A program made the translations under genes and the position numbers. A model generated the notes under the pieces. The model saw nothing but the letters and a program-made list of their open reading frames with translations, was not told the DNA's origin and did not search any database. Source: Galactobacter caseinivorans (GTDB taxonomy: Bacteria; Actinomycetota; Actinomycetes; Actinomycetales; Micrococcaceae). Taken from it: 64,000 nt of DNA. Numbering within the stretch: position 1 is the stretch's first letter; every line of letters begins with the position of its first letter. The DNA is taken from NCBI RefSeq assembly GCF_003640665.1, contig NZ_QQXL01000001.1, positions 434,001 through 498,000 on the forward strand, written 5' to 3'. Positions 18,703 to 26,551 of this stretch are shown piece by piece.

Positions 18703-20037
18703 CTAGGCGCCCATGGCGCGGCGCACCTTGGCCACGTAGTCCTTGGTGTCAGACTTCATGCCCCTCTTCACGCCGGCCAGGCCCTGGTAGTAAGCACCGA
18801 TGCCCTGATCGCGGCTGGAGGCGTTGCGCTGGAGGTAGCGGATGTACGCGACGCCGGCGGTGACGTTGTCGTAAGGGTCAAGCAGGTTGAGCTTGCGCCC
18901 AAGGCTCTGGCCCATCCATTCGCCGGTCCCCGGCATCACCTGCATCACGCCCACGGCGTTGGCGGGGGAGACGGCGCGCGCGTTGAGCCCGGACTCCACC
19001 ATGGCGTGGGCCACGGCGAGGTTGGGGTCAACGCCCATCTTGCGTGCCGTGGAGGCCACGATGGCGCGCATCTGCGCGGGGCTCGGCACCGAGCGCGCCC
19101 GCAGCGCGGCCTGGGACGCATTGGCGTTGCGGTTGGTGCTGTCGGAGTAGGTGTAGTGCAAGAACGTCTTGGGAATGGAGCCCGTTGACGTGCTGGCGGA
19201 GGACCCGGACTTGGCGGGTGCGCTGTTGCCTGCGCCGGAGAGCTTCAGGGTGCGGCCGGCGTAGATCACGCTGGTGGCCTGCAGGCCGTTGGCCTTGAGC
19301 AGGGACGCGAGCGAGACCTTGTTCCGCGCGGCGATGGAGCCAAGGGTGTCCCCGGCCTTGATGGTGTAGCTGCCTCCGGAGCGCACCGCGGCCTTGGAGG
19401 TGGACGTGGTGGTGGCGCGTGGCTTGTGGTTCGCGGCGGGCTGGGGGGCCGTGCCGTGGGAGGCGCCGCCGGCCAGCTTGATGCTCTGGCCGGGGTAAAT
19501 GAGGGAGGAGGCCTTGAGGCCGTTGGCGCGCAGCAGGGTGGAGAGGCTCACACCGTAGCGGTGGGAGATTCCGGAGAGGGTGTCCCCGGACCTGACCGTG
19601 TGTGCCTTGGCGTTCGACGCCGCTGGCTTGGCCTTGGCGCCGGAGCGGGCGGCGCCTGCCTTGGAACCGGAGGAGACGGAGCCGGCCTTGACGACCAGCT
19701 TGTCTCCCGGGTGAATCAGCGTGCTTGCGCGCAGCTTGTTTAGCTTCAGGACCGAGTCAACGCTGACGTTGTGGCGGGTGGCGATGGACCAGACCGAGTC
19801 GCCGTTTTTTACGGTGACCACCACGCGCTGGGCGGCCTTGGCGGCCTTGACGTGCGCCGCGACCTGGGTGCGGGCCTCAAAGATGTTGCGGGCGGTGGGA
19901 GCCTTGCCGGCTGGTGCACCGGCGGCCTGGGCCGCGGTGGCGTTCAGGCCGATCCCGGCCATAGTGATCACGGGGATCGCTGCGGTGACCAAGGCCCCTT
20001 GCAGGGTGTGGCGACGGCGCGACGAAATGGGAGGCAT
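18703..20037 (-). CDS. Secreted LysM lytic transglycosylase (3 LysM + SLT domain)
   Basis: 444 residues from the ATG at 20037. This start gives a clean signal peptide (SSRRRHTLQGALVTAAIPV, then a cut after TAAQA) and has AGAAGG upstream. The frame stays open another 69 bases. Three LysM domains lie at about residues 74-116, 146-188 and 223-267 (GDSVWSIA, GDTLSGIS, GDTLGSIA) in Ala/Ser/Lys-rich linkers. The C-terminal 120 residues are a goose-type SLT domain with catalytic Glu in AMVESGLNARAVS and the motifs VGVMQVMPGTGEWMG and GAYYQG. It should bind and cleave peptidoglycan glycan strands outside the cell. TGTGA repeats upstream may be MtrA sites. Confidence 0.9.
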   Translation of the reverse strand: MPPISSRRRHTLQGALVTAAIPVITMAGIGLNATAAQAAGAPAGKAPTARNIFEARTQVAAHVKAAKAAQRVVVTVKNGDSVWSIATRHNVSVDSVLKLNKLRASTLIHPGDKLVVKAGSVSSGSKAGAARSGAKAKPAASNAKAHTVRSGDTLSGISHRYGVSLSTLLRANGLKASSLIYPGQSIKLAGGASHGTAPQPAANHKPRATTTSTSKAAVRSGGSYTIKAGDTLGSIAARNKVSLASLLKANGLQATSVIYAGRTLKLSGAGNSAPAKSGSSASTSTGSIPKTFLHYTYSDSTNRNANASQAALRARSVPSPAQMRAIVASTARKMGVDPNLAVAHAMVESGLNARAVSPANAVGVMQVMPGTGEWMGQSLGRKLNLLDPYDNVTAGVAYIRYLQRNASSRDQGIGAYYQGLAGVKRGMKSDTKDYVAKVRRAMGA

Positions 20038-20143
20038 GGGACAGCGACCTTCTCTGGCAGGCAATGGGGGACGTCGCGCCGGAGGGGCAGCTCCGCTCAA
20101 CAACACTGTGGGTTATGTGGCCCGTGGTGCTAAAGAGACGAAC

Positions 20144-20175
20144 GTGACGTGTGATGCATTTGTGACTCCTGTGAA
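20144..20175 (-). promoter_or_regulatory. TGTGA direct repeats upstream of the LysM hydrolase (possible MtrA sites)
   Basis: The units GTGACG, TGTGAT, TGTGAC and TGTGAA start at 20144, 20150, 20161 and 20170. On the minus strand, toward the hydrolase gene, they read as TCACA/GTCACA repeats spaced 9-11 bases. MtrA is described to bind GTCACA-like direct repeats before wall-hydrolase genes, so this is a candidate operator. It lies in the divergent region, so the gene at 20277 could also be the target. Confidence 0.35.
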
Positions 20176-20276
20176 TCTACACGACACCGCCCCGTGATGT
20201 CACCGTGTCCGCCTCGTGATCTTTGCGCGGCGCCCGCTGGCGGCAGGGGGATCGCCGAATATGGGAGAGTAGAGGG

Positions 20277-20639
20277 GTGAACCAGAATGCTGATCTCGAC
20301 GCCCTCGTAGGCGAATGGCTGACCCTGCCGGACCTCATGGAGGCACTCGGCGCCGACTTGCGCGAGGTGCGCCGTCTCGTGGACGTGCGCGCCGTCATCG
20401 CCGTGCGCCGCGGTGAGAACAAGGTCAAGTCGGTTCCCGCCGACTTTGTGGACAACGGGCGCGTGGTGGACGCACTGGGAGGCACCTTGACGGTGCTCTT
20501 GGACGCCGGGTTTGAGGACGACGAGGCGCTGCGCTGGCTCTTCACGCCGGACGAGTCGCTGCCGGGCACGCCAATGCAGGCGCTGCGCGAGGGACGCAAG
20601 ACGGAGATTCGCCGCCGCGCGCAGGCGCTCGGCTGGTAA
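20277..20639 (+). CDS. Rv2175c family DNA-binding protein
   Basis: 120 residues from GTG at 20277, chosen because GGGAG lies 9 to 10 bases upstream and earlier in-frame codons encode non-native sequence. An N-terminal winged helix-turn-helix (DLDALVGEWLTLPDLMEAL, LREVRRLV) is followed by a compact C-terminal domain (GTLTVLLDAGFEDDEALRWLF, TPMQALREGRKTEIRRRAQAL). This matches the family of M. tuberculosis Rv2175c, a DNA-binding protein that in mycobacteria is phosphorylated by PknL. In mycobacteria a polyprenyl synthase gene also lies next to it, as here with the convergent gene 31 bases on. Its targets are not known. Confidence 0.85.
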   Translation: MNQNADLDALVGEWLTLPDLMEALGADLREVRRLVDVRAVIAVRRGENKVKSVPADFVDNGRVVDALGGTLTVLLDAGFEDDEALRWLFTPDESLPGTPMQALREGRKTEIRRRAQALGW

Positions 20640-20670
20640 GCCTGCCTTCGTTGTTTGTGTGGGCCCGCGC

Positions 20671-21750
20671 CTAGGCGGAGCGGCGCACCGCGCGCAGCCC
20701 CGCCGTGCGCAAACCCTCGCGCGCCTGCTCAGGCAACCCCGCGGCGTCGAGCGCTGAGAGCGCCTGCTGCGTGAGGGACTCAATGATCTCCTCATGCGCG
20801 GCCAAGGCGCCCACCTGGCGCATCATGGTGCGGATGGCCTCCACGACGGGTTCGCTCAGGTCCGGGCGGCCAAGGTGAGAGAGAAGATCCCAGCTGTCCT
20901 GGTCCTGAGCGCGCTCGCGGGTCAGGGCAATGAGCAGCGTGCGCTTGCCCTCCCGCAGGTCATCGCCCGCCGGCTTGCCCGTGGTCGCCGGGTCCCCAAA
21001 GACGCCCAGCTCGTCATCGCGCAGCTGGAAGGCCTCTCCGAGCGGCAGCGCAAACTCTGAGAGCCGGGCCAACAGCGCCTCGTCCGCGCCGGCCTGCGCA
21101 GCCCCCAGCAGCACCGGGTTCTCCACCGAATACTTGGCAGACTTAAAACGCACCACCGTGCGGGCGGCGGCCACGGCCTCCGCTGGCGTGCGGCTGCCGC
21201 CAATCTGCTCCTCGAGCACGTCCAGGTACTGGCCGGCCATGACCTGCGTGCGCATGACATCAAAGAGGTCCCGGGCGCGGGGCGTGGGCAGGGCCTGGGC
21301 AAAGAGCTGCTCGCTCATGGACAGGGCCAGGTCTCCAGCCAAGATGGCCGCGGACGTGCCAAAGTCCTGGGCGTCCAGATCCCATGCGGACTCGCGATGC
21401 AGCGCCTCAAAGCGCCGATGCACGCTGGGGCCTCCGCGGCGGGTGTCCGAGTGGTCAATGAGGTCATCGTGGATGAGTGCGGCGGCCTGAAAGAGCTCTA
21501 GCGCGGCGCCCAAGGTGGGCAACGCCGGATCATCCGACCGGCCGCCCGCGGCGAGGGAGCCCCAAAACGCAAAAAGGGGACGCAGGCGCTTCCCACCCGC
21601 CGTCAGGGTTGCGATGCGCTCCACGAGGGGAACGGCGTCCGGGGAGATCTGCCGCACCACCTCGGCCTGCTGCTCAAGGAAGCTCGCCAGGCGCGCGTCA
21701 AGGGCGCGGGTGAAGTGGAGCTGGGCCTGCGGGGCGGGGGTGGCACTCAC
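20671..21750 (-). CDS. Polyprenyl diphosphate synthase (IdsA/GrcC type)
   Basis: 359 residues. It is a trans-isoprenyl diphosphate synthase with both aspartate-rich metal sites: the first at HDDLIDHSDTRRG (about residues 93-105) and the second at LRDDELGVFGDP (about 241). Further family motifs are GGKRLRP and SAAILAGDLAL. It condenses isopentenyl diphosphate onto allylic substrates, giving chains for menaquinone or carotenoids. Chain length cannot be set from sequence by eye. It is convergent with the Rv2175c-like gene and divergent from dinB. No quinone genes adjoin it. Confidence 0.92.
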   Translation of the reverse strand: MSATPAPQAQLHFTRALDARLASFLEQQAEVVRQISPDAVPLVERIATLTAGGKRLRPLFAFWGSLAAGGRSDDPALPTLGAALELFQAAALIHDDLIDHSDTRRGGPSVHRRFEALHRESAWDLDAQDFGTSAAILAGDLALSMSEQLFAQALPTPRARDLFDVMRTQVMAGQYLDVLEEQIGGSRTPAEAVAAARTVVRFKSAKYSVENPVLLGAAQAGADEALLARLSEFALPLGEAFQLRDDELGVFGDPATTGKPAGDDLREGKRTLLIALTRERAQDQDSWDLLSHLGRPDLSEPVVEAIRTMMRQVGALAAHEEIIESLTQQALSALDAAGLPEQAREGLRTAGLRAVRRSA

Positions 21751-21897
21751 CCTCCCATCGTATCGGCGTTGCCTGGGCGTGGAGGAAGCGAGCTAGGGAG
21801 TCTGCCACGGCGCTAAGCGAAGTGTCGGGCCAGGGTGAGAGCATCAATGAGAGCAACAGGTGGTGCCTCGGGATCGGGGCATCGATGAGGAGGGGGA

Positions 21898-23151
21898 GTG
21901 GTGTCGGCAGTTCGGGTCATAGCTCACGTGGACATGGATGCCTTCTTCGTGTCCGTGGAGCGCAAGGACGCCCCGGAGTTGCAGGGCGTGCCCATGATCG
22001 TGGCGCATGACGGGGAACGCTCGGTGGTGCTCTCTGCGTCCTATGACGTACGCAAGCTGGGTGTGCATTCTGCCCAACCCGTCTCCCAGGCCCGTCGCAT
22101 GGCGCCCCACGCGCGGCTCGTGGAGCCCCGGCAGGGTCGCTATCACCAGATCTCCGGGCAGATCATGGAGATCTTCCGTGAGTTCACCCCGCTCGTGGAG
22201 CCGGTCAGCGTGGACGAGGCCTTTTTGGACCTGAGTGGTGCGCTGCGCAGGTGGGGCACGCCGGAGCGGGTGGCGCAGCTGATCCGCGAGCGCATCCAGG
22301 AACAGCTGGGACTGCCGGCCTCCGTTGGCCTGGCCGCCAACAAGTTCCTGGCCAAGATGGCCTCCGGGCGGGCCAAACCGGATGGAATCTTCTCCATCCC
22401 ACCGGGCCGGGTCCGCGAGTTCCTTGACCCGTTGCCGGTCGGCGAGCTGTTTGGGGTGGGGGCCGCGACCGCCACCACGCTGCGGCCCGCGGGTTTCTCC
22501 ACCGCGGGGGACCTGGCCGCCGCGGATCCGGCGCAGGTGGAGCGCCTCCTTGGCAGGGGTGCCCTGAAGCTTGCCGCTCTGGCCCGCGGGATGGATGATC
22601 GCGAGATTGTGCTGGAACGGGAGGAGAAGAGCCTCAGCGCCGAGCACACCTACAGCGTGGACGTCACCGACCGGGAGACGCTGGAGCGCACGGTGCTGTG
22701 GCTCTCTCACCGCGTGGCAGAACGGGCCCGCCGGGCCGGGCGCGTGGGGGAGGTGGTGGCGCTCAAGATCCGGTGGGAGGACTTCACCACGCTGACGCGG
22801 CAGCGCCGCCTGCCCCGCCCAAGCGACGCCGCGACGGAGATTGACGCGGCGGTGCGGGAGCTCATGGGCGCGCTCCCGCGGCCGCTGCCCCCGGTCCGGC
22901 TGATCGGCGTGCGCCTTGACGGGTTGGCGCCACATGGTGCAGGCCTCCAACTCAGCCTTGACCAACAGGTGGACGCACGGCGGGACGTGGAGGCGACCAT
23001 GGACCAGGTCAACGCTCGCTTTGCCGGCTCGCTGTCCCCGGCCTCGCTGCTGCAGCCAGGTGCTGGTCGCAGAGCGCAGCCCACGCCGCCCGCTCAGGGG
23101 AGTTCGGGTCACCAGCCAGGGAGTTCGCCGGGAGCACAGGGGTCCGGCTAG
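21898..23151 (+). CDS. dinB: DNA polymerase IV (Y family)
   Basis: 417 residues from GTG after AGGAGGGGGA. It is an error-prone translesion polymerase. Catalytic motifs: HVDMDAFFVSVE (first metal-binding Asp, about residue 12), ASYDVRKLGVHSAQP, and EPVSVDEAFLDLSG (second acidic pair, about 104). Helix-hairpin-helix and little-finger domains follow (GLAANKFLAKMASGRAKPDG). The last 40 residues are Pro/Gly/Ser-rich and lack an obvious clamp-binding peptide of the QLxLF type, although LQLSLDQQ occurs near residue 350. The protein is longer than E. coli DinB (351 residues), as is common in actinobacteria. No LexA-type palindrome is obvious in the 147-base divergent region. Confidence 0.95.
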   Translation: MVSAVRVIAHVDMDAFFVSVERKDAPELQGVPMIVAHDGERSVVLSASYDVRKLGVHSAQPVSQARRMAPHARLVEPRQGRYHQISGQIMEIFREFTPLVEPVSVDEAFLDLSGALRRWGTPERVAQLIRERIQEQLGLPASVGLAANKFLAKMASGRAKPDGIFSIPPGRVREFLDPLPVGELFGVGAATATTLRPAGFSTAGDLAAADPAQVERLLGRGALKLAALARGMDDREIVLEREEKSLSAEHTYSVDVTDRETLERTVLWLSHRVAERARRAGRVGEVVALKIRWEDFTTLTRQRRLPRPSDAATEIDAAVRELMGALPRPLPPVRLIGVRLDGLAPHGAGLQLSLDQQVDARRDVEATMDQVNARFAGSLSPASLLQPGAGRRAQPTPPAQGSSGHQPGSSPGAQGSG

Positions 23152-23280
23152 GTCAGAGTCGCGATGTCGGCTTAGAATAATGAGAACCTTGCACCGAGGA
23201 AGGAACTGGGCAGCCGCTTCGTTCGTTCTTTGGAGGGACCACCCCTCGTGACGCTCGGGGGAGAGGAAGTGGAGGACACC

Positions 23281-23667
23281 ATGCCGCTGTCGGAGCACGA
23301 GCAACGCCTGCTCGCTGAGATGGAGAAGCAACTCCACGAGGATCCGCACTTCACCGACTCGTTGCGCCAAGCCGAGTCCGCTGGCAGGTACTCCACGCGC
23401 AACATCGCCGTGGGCCTGCTCATCGCCGTGGTTGGTCTTGCCCTTGTCCTGGTGGGTGTCTCGCTCAATCACCTCGCGGTGATTGGCATTGTGGTGGGAG
23501 TCGTTGGCTTCCTGCTCATGTCCGCTGGCGTCTACGTGGCGCTGGCCAAGCGCCCCGGCACCCCCGGCTCGGCTGAGTCCCCGGCCCCCCAGAACGCCCG
23601 CAAGTCCTCTTACATGGAGCGCCTGGAGCAGCAGTGGGAGGATCGCCACCGCGGCGACGCTCGCTAA
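23281..23667 (+). CDS. DUF3040 domain membrane protein
   Basis: 128 residues from ATG with GGAGG 5 bases upstream. Earlier in-frame starts encode non-conserved sequence. The start MPLSEHEQRLLAEMEKQL is the signature of DUF3040. Two hydrophobic helices follow (about residues 42-60 and 64-83), then a short basic cytosolic tail ending WEDRHRGDAR. This is an actinobacterial family of unknown function that is regularly found just before mraZ and the division cluster, as here, which suggests an envelope or division link by association only. Confidence 0.9.
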   Translation: MPLSEHEQRLLAEMEKQLHEDPHFTDSLRQAESAGRYSTRNIAVGLLIAVVGLALVLVGVSLNHLAVIGIVVGVVGFLLMSAGVYVALAKRPGTPGSAESPAPQNARKSSYMERLEQQWEDRHRGDAR

Positions 23668-23693
23668 GAGCCCAGCGCCTCGGCGCACCTGCC

Positions 23694-23735
23694 TCACGCA
23701 CCGCCCAGATCTTGTTTCACGCACTGCCCAGATCT
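23694..23735 (+). repeat. 19-base direct repeat
   Basis: TCACGCACCGCCCAGATCT (23694-23712) recurs as TCACGCACTGCCCAGATCT (23717-23735), one mismatch, starts 23 bases apart, directly after the DUF3040 gene and before its terminator. Confidence 0.85.
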
Positions 23736-23780
23736 AGCCTCACCTCGGCTTGGCTCCAGCCGGATTGCACCTTGGTCGTC

Positions 23781-23811
23781 AGCCCCGCACCTCACAGTGC
23801 GGGGCTTTTTT
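23781..23811 (+). terminator. Intrinsic terminator upstream of mraZ
   Basis: AGCCCCGCAC (23781-23790), loop CTCACA, GTGCGGGGCT (23797-23806), then six T. It is a textbook intrinsic terminator closing the DUF3040 transcript. Confidence 0.9.
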
Positions 23812-24059
23812 GTGCGCCCAGAGCCGTCCTCCACTTCCCACCACCGCCCCGGCTGTTGACCCTCCACTTCCCTCCCCGTGGCCCAGTCGCCGCGCTGATG
23901 GCGGCCAATTGAGGCGGAAAGAGGGCTCCGGGCGACGCGCCGACGGGGATTCAGTGGCTTTGCACAGGCTGAAGCCCTCCACCGCGCCCCACCGCCAATT
24001 TTTCCCGTGTTTCAGCGGATTCTGAGGACTGTTGACCACCGCGAGCCCCCCGATGTTCG
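23812..24059. other. Non-coding stretch upstream of the mraZ promoter
   Basis: The gap from 23668 to 24159 holds no gene that I can support. It contains the direct repeat, the terminator, two copies of CTCCACTTCCC about 33 bases apart (near 23829 and 23862), and the mraZ control region. I looked for an RNA gene and saw no convincing structure. Confidence 0.5.
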
Positions 24060-24087
24060 TTGACAGTGGAGGGTTGTGGAGTAAAGT
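24060..24087 (+). promoter_or_regulatory. Predicted sigma-70-type promoter of mraZ
   Basis: TTGACA (24060-24065) is a perfect -35 box. TAAAGT (24082-24087) is an acceptable -10 with a 16-base spacer. It is the first promoter-like pair ahead of the division and cell-wall cluster and overlaps the phased TGG repeats. Confidence 0.6.
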
Positions 24088-24101
24088 GGGGCCATCTGGT
24101 A
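24066..24101 (+). promoter_or_regulatory. Phased TGG repeats, likely MraZ boxes
   Basis: GTGGAG (24066), GTGGAG (24076) and GTGGGG (24086) start exactly 10 bases apart, with a weaker fourth unit CTGGTA at 24096. MraZ is known to bind TGGGN-type direct repeats with 10-base periodicity before its own gene. The array overlaps the spacer and -10 region, which fits autorepression. Confidence 0.7.
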
Positions 24102-24159
24102 GGCCAGGGAGGTACTGGAGGCAAAAACGCCTCATTTTTATCCACGAAGGGGGCTGTGC

Positions 24160-24591
24160 ATGTTTCTCGGGACATACACCCCTCGATTGGATGAAAAGGG
24201 GCGCCTGATCCTCCCCGCAAAGTATCGGGACGAGCTGGGCAATGGGCTCGTCCTCACACGGGGGCAGGAACGGTGCATTTACGTCTTTAGTGCCAGGGAG
24301 TTTGAGCGGGTCCACGAGCAGTTGCAAGGGTCCTCAATGACTTCCAAACAAGCGCGGGATTACATCCGCGTGTTCCTCTCAGGAGCGTCGGACGAACAGC
24401 CCGACAAACAGGGGAGGGTCACGATCCCGCCGCCACTGCGGCAATACGCCGGCCTCGAGCGTGAGGTCACGGTGATTGGTGCGGGCAATAGGGCGGAGAT
24501 CTGGGATACAGCGTCCTGGAACTCCTATTTGGAGGAGCAGGAGCAGTCCTTCTCCGAGACAGATGAACATGTGATTCCGGGCCTGACCTAG
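24160..24591 (+). CDS. mraZ: Transcriptional regulator MraZ
   Basis: 143 residues, the usual size. It has two AbrB-like SpoVT domains, each with a D-x-K-G-R core: [17 protein letters not shown] (about residues 9-25) and [18 protein letters not shown] (about 82-99). MraZ forms a ring that binds phased repeats before its own gene and represses the division cluster. Such repeats are seen at 24066-24101. It is the first gene of the dcw cluster here, 147 bases before rsmH. Confidence 0.97.
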   Translation: MFLGTYTPRLDEKGRLILPAKYRDELGNGLVLTRGQERCIYVFSAREFERVHEQLQGSSMTSKQARDYIRVFLSGASDEQPDKQGRVTIPPPLRQYAGLEREVTVIGAGNRAEIWDTASWNSYLEEQEQSFSETDEHVIPGLT

Positions 24592-24634
24592 GCCCCGGAC
24601 CGGTGGGGTGCGGTCTCCTCCCCGCTCCGGATCT

Positions 24635-24660
24635 CCTGACTCAACTTCCCCTGAGTCAGG
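24635..24660 (+). repeat. Inverted repeat between mraZ and rsmH
   Basis: CCTGACTCA (24635-24643) and TGAGTCAGG (24652-24660) form a perfect 9-base palindrome with an 8-base centre. With no T tract, it may be an operator or an RNA hairpin affecting read-through to rsmH. Confidence 0.6.
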
Positions 24661-24738
24661 CCATCCGGCGCGGAGGGGGACCGGATCCCATGGGACACGG
24701 CACCAGGCAACACGCTGCAACTGAGGGGGACACGCTCT

Positions 24739-25758
24739 GTGACGGACGAGACGGCTACGCCCCGCCCTGCAGGAACGCGACACGTACCGGTGCTCCTTGA
24801 GAGGTGCATCGGGCTGCTAGAACCGGCCATCACGGCCGCCATCAAGAACCGCGGTTCCGCCACGGTCATTGACGCCACCCTTGGCATGGGTGGTCACTCC
24901 GAGGCGCTGCTGCAGCGCTTCCCCGAACTGCACCTCGTGGGCCTGGACAGGGACACGCAGGCGTTGGACATCGCGACGGAGCGCCTGGCCCACTTTGGCG
25001 AGCGCTTCCACCCCGTGCACACCATCTACGACCGCATCCCGCAGGCGCTGAATGAGGCCGGCTTTGATGCGGCGGACGGCGTCCTCTTTGATTTGGGCGT
25101 TTCTTCCTTCCAGCTGGATGAGAAGGAGCGCGGCTTCGCGTACTCCTACGACGCGCCGCTGGACATGCGCATGGACTCCACCACCGGCCCCACGGCCGCG
25201 GACGTCGTCAACGGATACGAACTGGACGACCTCACCCGGGTGCTGCGCACCTGGGGGGAGGAGCGCCATGCCCGACGCCTGGCGGTCGCCTTTGTGAAGC
25301 GACGCGAGTCAAAGCCCTTCACCACCACCGGGGACCTGGTTCAGGTCCTGCTGGAGAACTACCCGCGCGGCGTGGGCGGCGGTCACCCGGCCAAGCGCAC
25401 CTTCCAGGCCCTGCGCGTGGAGGTCAACGACGAACTGCGCGTCCTGGAGCGTGCCATCCCGGCGTCCATGGACGCCTTGCCTGTCGGCGGGCGCGTGGTG
25501 GCCATGAGCTACCAAAGCCTCGAGGACCGGATCGTCAAGCAGTTCTTTGCCGAGGGTTCCAAGTCCTCCGCCCCGGTGGGTTTGCCGGTGGAGCCGGAGG
25601 AAAGTAAGGCACGTTTTAAGGTCATCTCCAAGGGCACGGAACGCCCCACGGAGGCGGAAATCGAAGAGAACTCCCGCGCGGCGTCAGCACGCCTGCGGGC
25701 AGTTGAACGCCTGCGGCCCCCGGTGAGCGGGAGCCACGGGAACAGGAGGACACGATGA
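24739..25758 (+). CDS. rsmH: 16S rRNA (cytosine-1402-N4)-methyltransferase RsmH
   Basis: 339 residues from a GTG start. It methylates the exocyclic N4 of C1402 in the decoding centre of 16S rRNA using S-adenosylmethionine. Motifs: [13 protein letters not shown], the SAM-binding [16 protein letters not shown] (about residues 48-63), [20 protein letters not shown], and [19 protein letters not shown]-terminal [10 protein letters not shown] is also typical. The ftsL-like gene overlaps the stop by 4 bases (ATGA). Confidence 0.97.
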   Translation: MTDETATPRPAGTRHVPVLLERCIGLLEPAITAAIKNRGSATVIDATLGMGGHSEALLQRFPELHLVGLDRDTQALDIATERLAHFGERFHPVHTIYDRIPQALNEAGFDAADGVLFDLGVSSFQLDEKERGFAYSYDAPLDMRMDSTTGPTAADVVNGYELDDLTRVLRTWGEERHARRLAVAFVKRRESKPFTTTGDLVQVLLENYPRGVGGGHPAKRTFQALRVEVNDELRVLERAIPASMDALPVGGRVVAMSYQSLEDRIVKQFFAEGSKSSAPVGLPVEPEESKARFKVISKGTERPTEAEIEENSRAASARLRAVERLRPPVSGSHGNRRTR

Positions 25759-26510
25759 GCGCCCTGCCCATGCCAGAACGCGATCTCGCGATCGGGCTGC
25801 CAGCGCAGCCGCTGAGCCCCACCCGGACGCGTACTCCTTTGGCGATGGTTGCCCCGCGCGCCTCCAAGCGCCGCAAGGCGCCCTTCGTTTTGCTGTGCCT
25901 GGTGCTCGTGGTGGGTGTGGTCGCCTCCGTGCTTGCCATGAACGTCTCCGTGGCGCAGACCCAGTACCAGCTGGTGGAGATGCGCAACCATGAGAAGGAC
26001 CTCACGCAGTCCAACGAGGCCATGACGGCGGAGTTGGATAACAAGAAGGCGCCCCAGAACTTGGCGGCAGCCGCCGCCAAGCTGAGCATGGTCCCTGCGG
26101 GCCAGCCGGGCACCGTGGACCTGGGCTCCGGGAAGGTGACGGGGAAGGCGGACGCGGCGGCAAAGCCGGAGAAGCAGGACAAGCCCCAGCTCTCGCAGCC
26201 GCTGACGCCCGCTGAGCAGTCCGCACTCAACGCCAAGAAGCAGGCCGCGGCGCAGAAGTCCACGTCCCCGGCGGCGGAGAACACCACCGCCAAGGCTGGC
26301 GCGGCGGCCGGCGCGGACGCCGCAGACGCCGCGACCGGAGACGGCGCGGCCGAGGGCACCACCGCCCAGGCCGCAGAGGCAGCCAAGAAGGCCGCCGAAC
26401 GTGGCGCTGGGACCGACGCCGCGGCGTCGGGCACCACCACGCCTCGCAACCCCACCTTCTCCAAGAAGGAACTGGGCGGCGGAACCATTCCGGCGCCCCG
26501 CAGCAACTGA
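25755..26510 (+). CDS. ftsL: FtsL-like division protein with Ala-rich extension
   Basis: 251 residues. The basic cytosolic N-terminus (about 40 residues, ASKRRKAPF) is followed by a single transmembrane helix ([19 protein letters not shown], about residues 48-66) and a short coiled-coil-like stretch ([18 protein letters not shown], about 73-90). That is the architecture and position of FtsL, between rsmH and ftsI, which stabilises the septal synthesis complex. The remaining 150 residues are an Ala/Lys/Thr-rich disordered extracytoplasmic tail, much longer than in classical FtsL. The call rests on topology and synteny more than sequence identity. Confidence 0.7.
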   Translation: MSALPMPERDLAIGLPAQPLSPTRTRTPLAMVAPRASKRRKAPFVLLCLVLVVGVVASVLAMNVSVAQTQYQLVEMRNHEKDLTQSNEAMTAELDNKKAPQNLAAAAAKLSMVPAGQPGTVDLGSGKVTGKADAAAKPEKQDKPQLSQPLTPAEQSALNAKKQAAAQKSTSPAAENTTAKAGAAAGADAADAATGDGAAEGTTAQAAEAAKKAAERGAGTDAAASGTTTPRNPTFSKKELGGGTIPAPRSN

Positions 26511-26551
26511 TCCGCGCGGTCCCCGACCGTCAACGCCCGCAGGAGGGCCCC

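Noticed and set aside
23829-23872. Two CTCCACTTCCC copies as further MraZ sites on the other strand
   Set aside because: They are 33 bases apart, out of helical phase with each other, and more than 200 bases from the promoter.
23900-24000. GGAAAGAGGGCTCCGGGC, faintly like the RNase P RNA signature
   Set aside because: The order of bases differs from GAGGAAAGTCCGGGC, and none of the other conserved helices follow.
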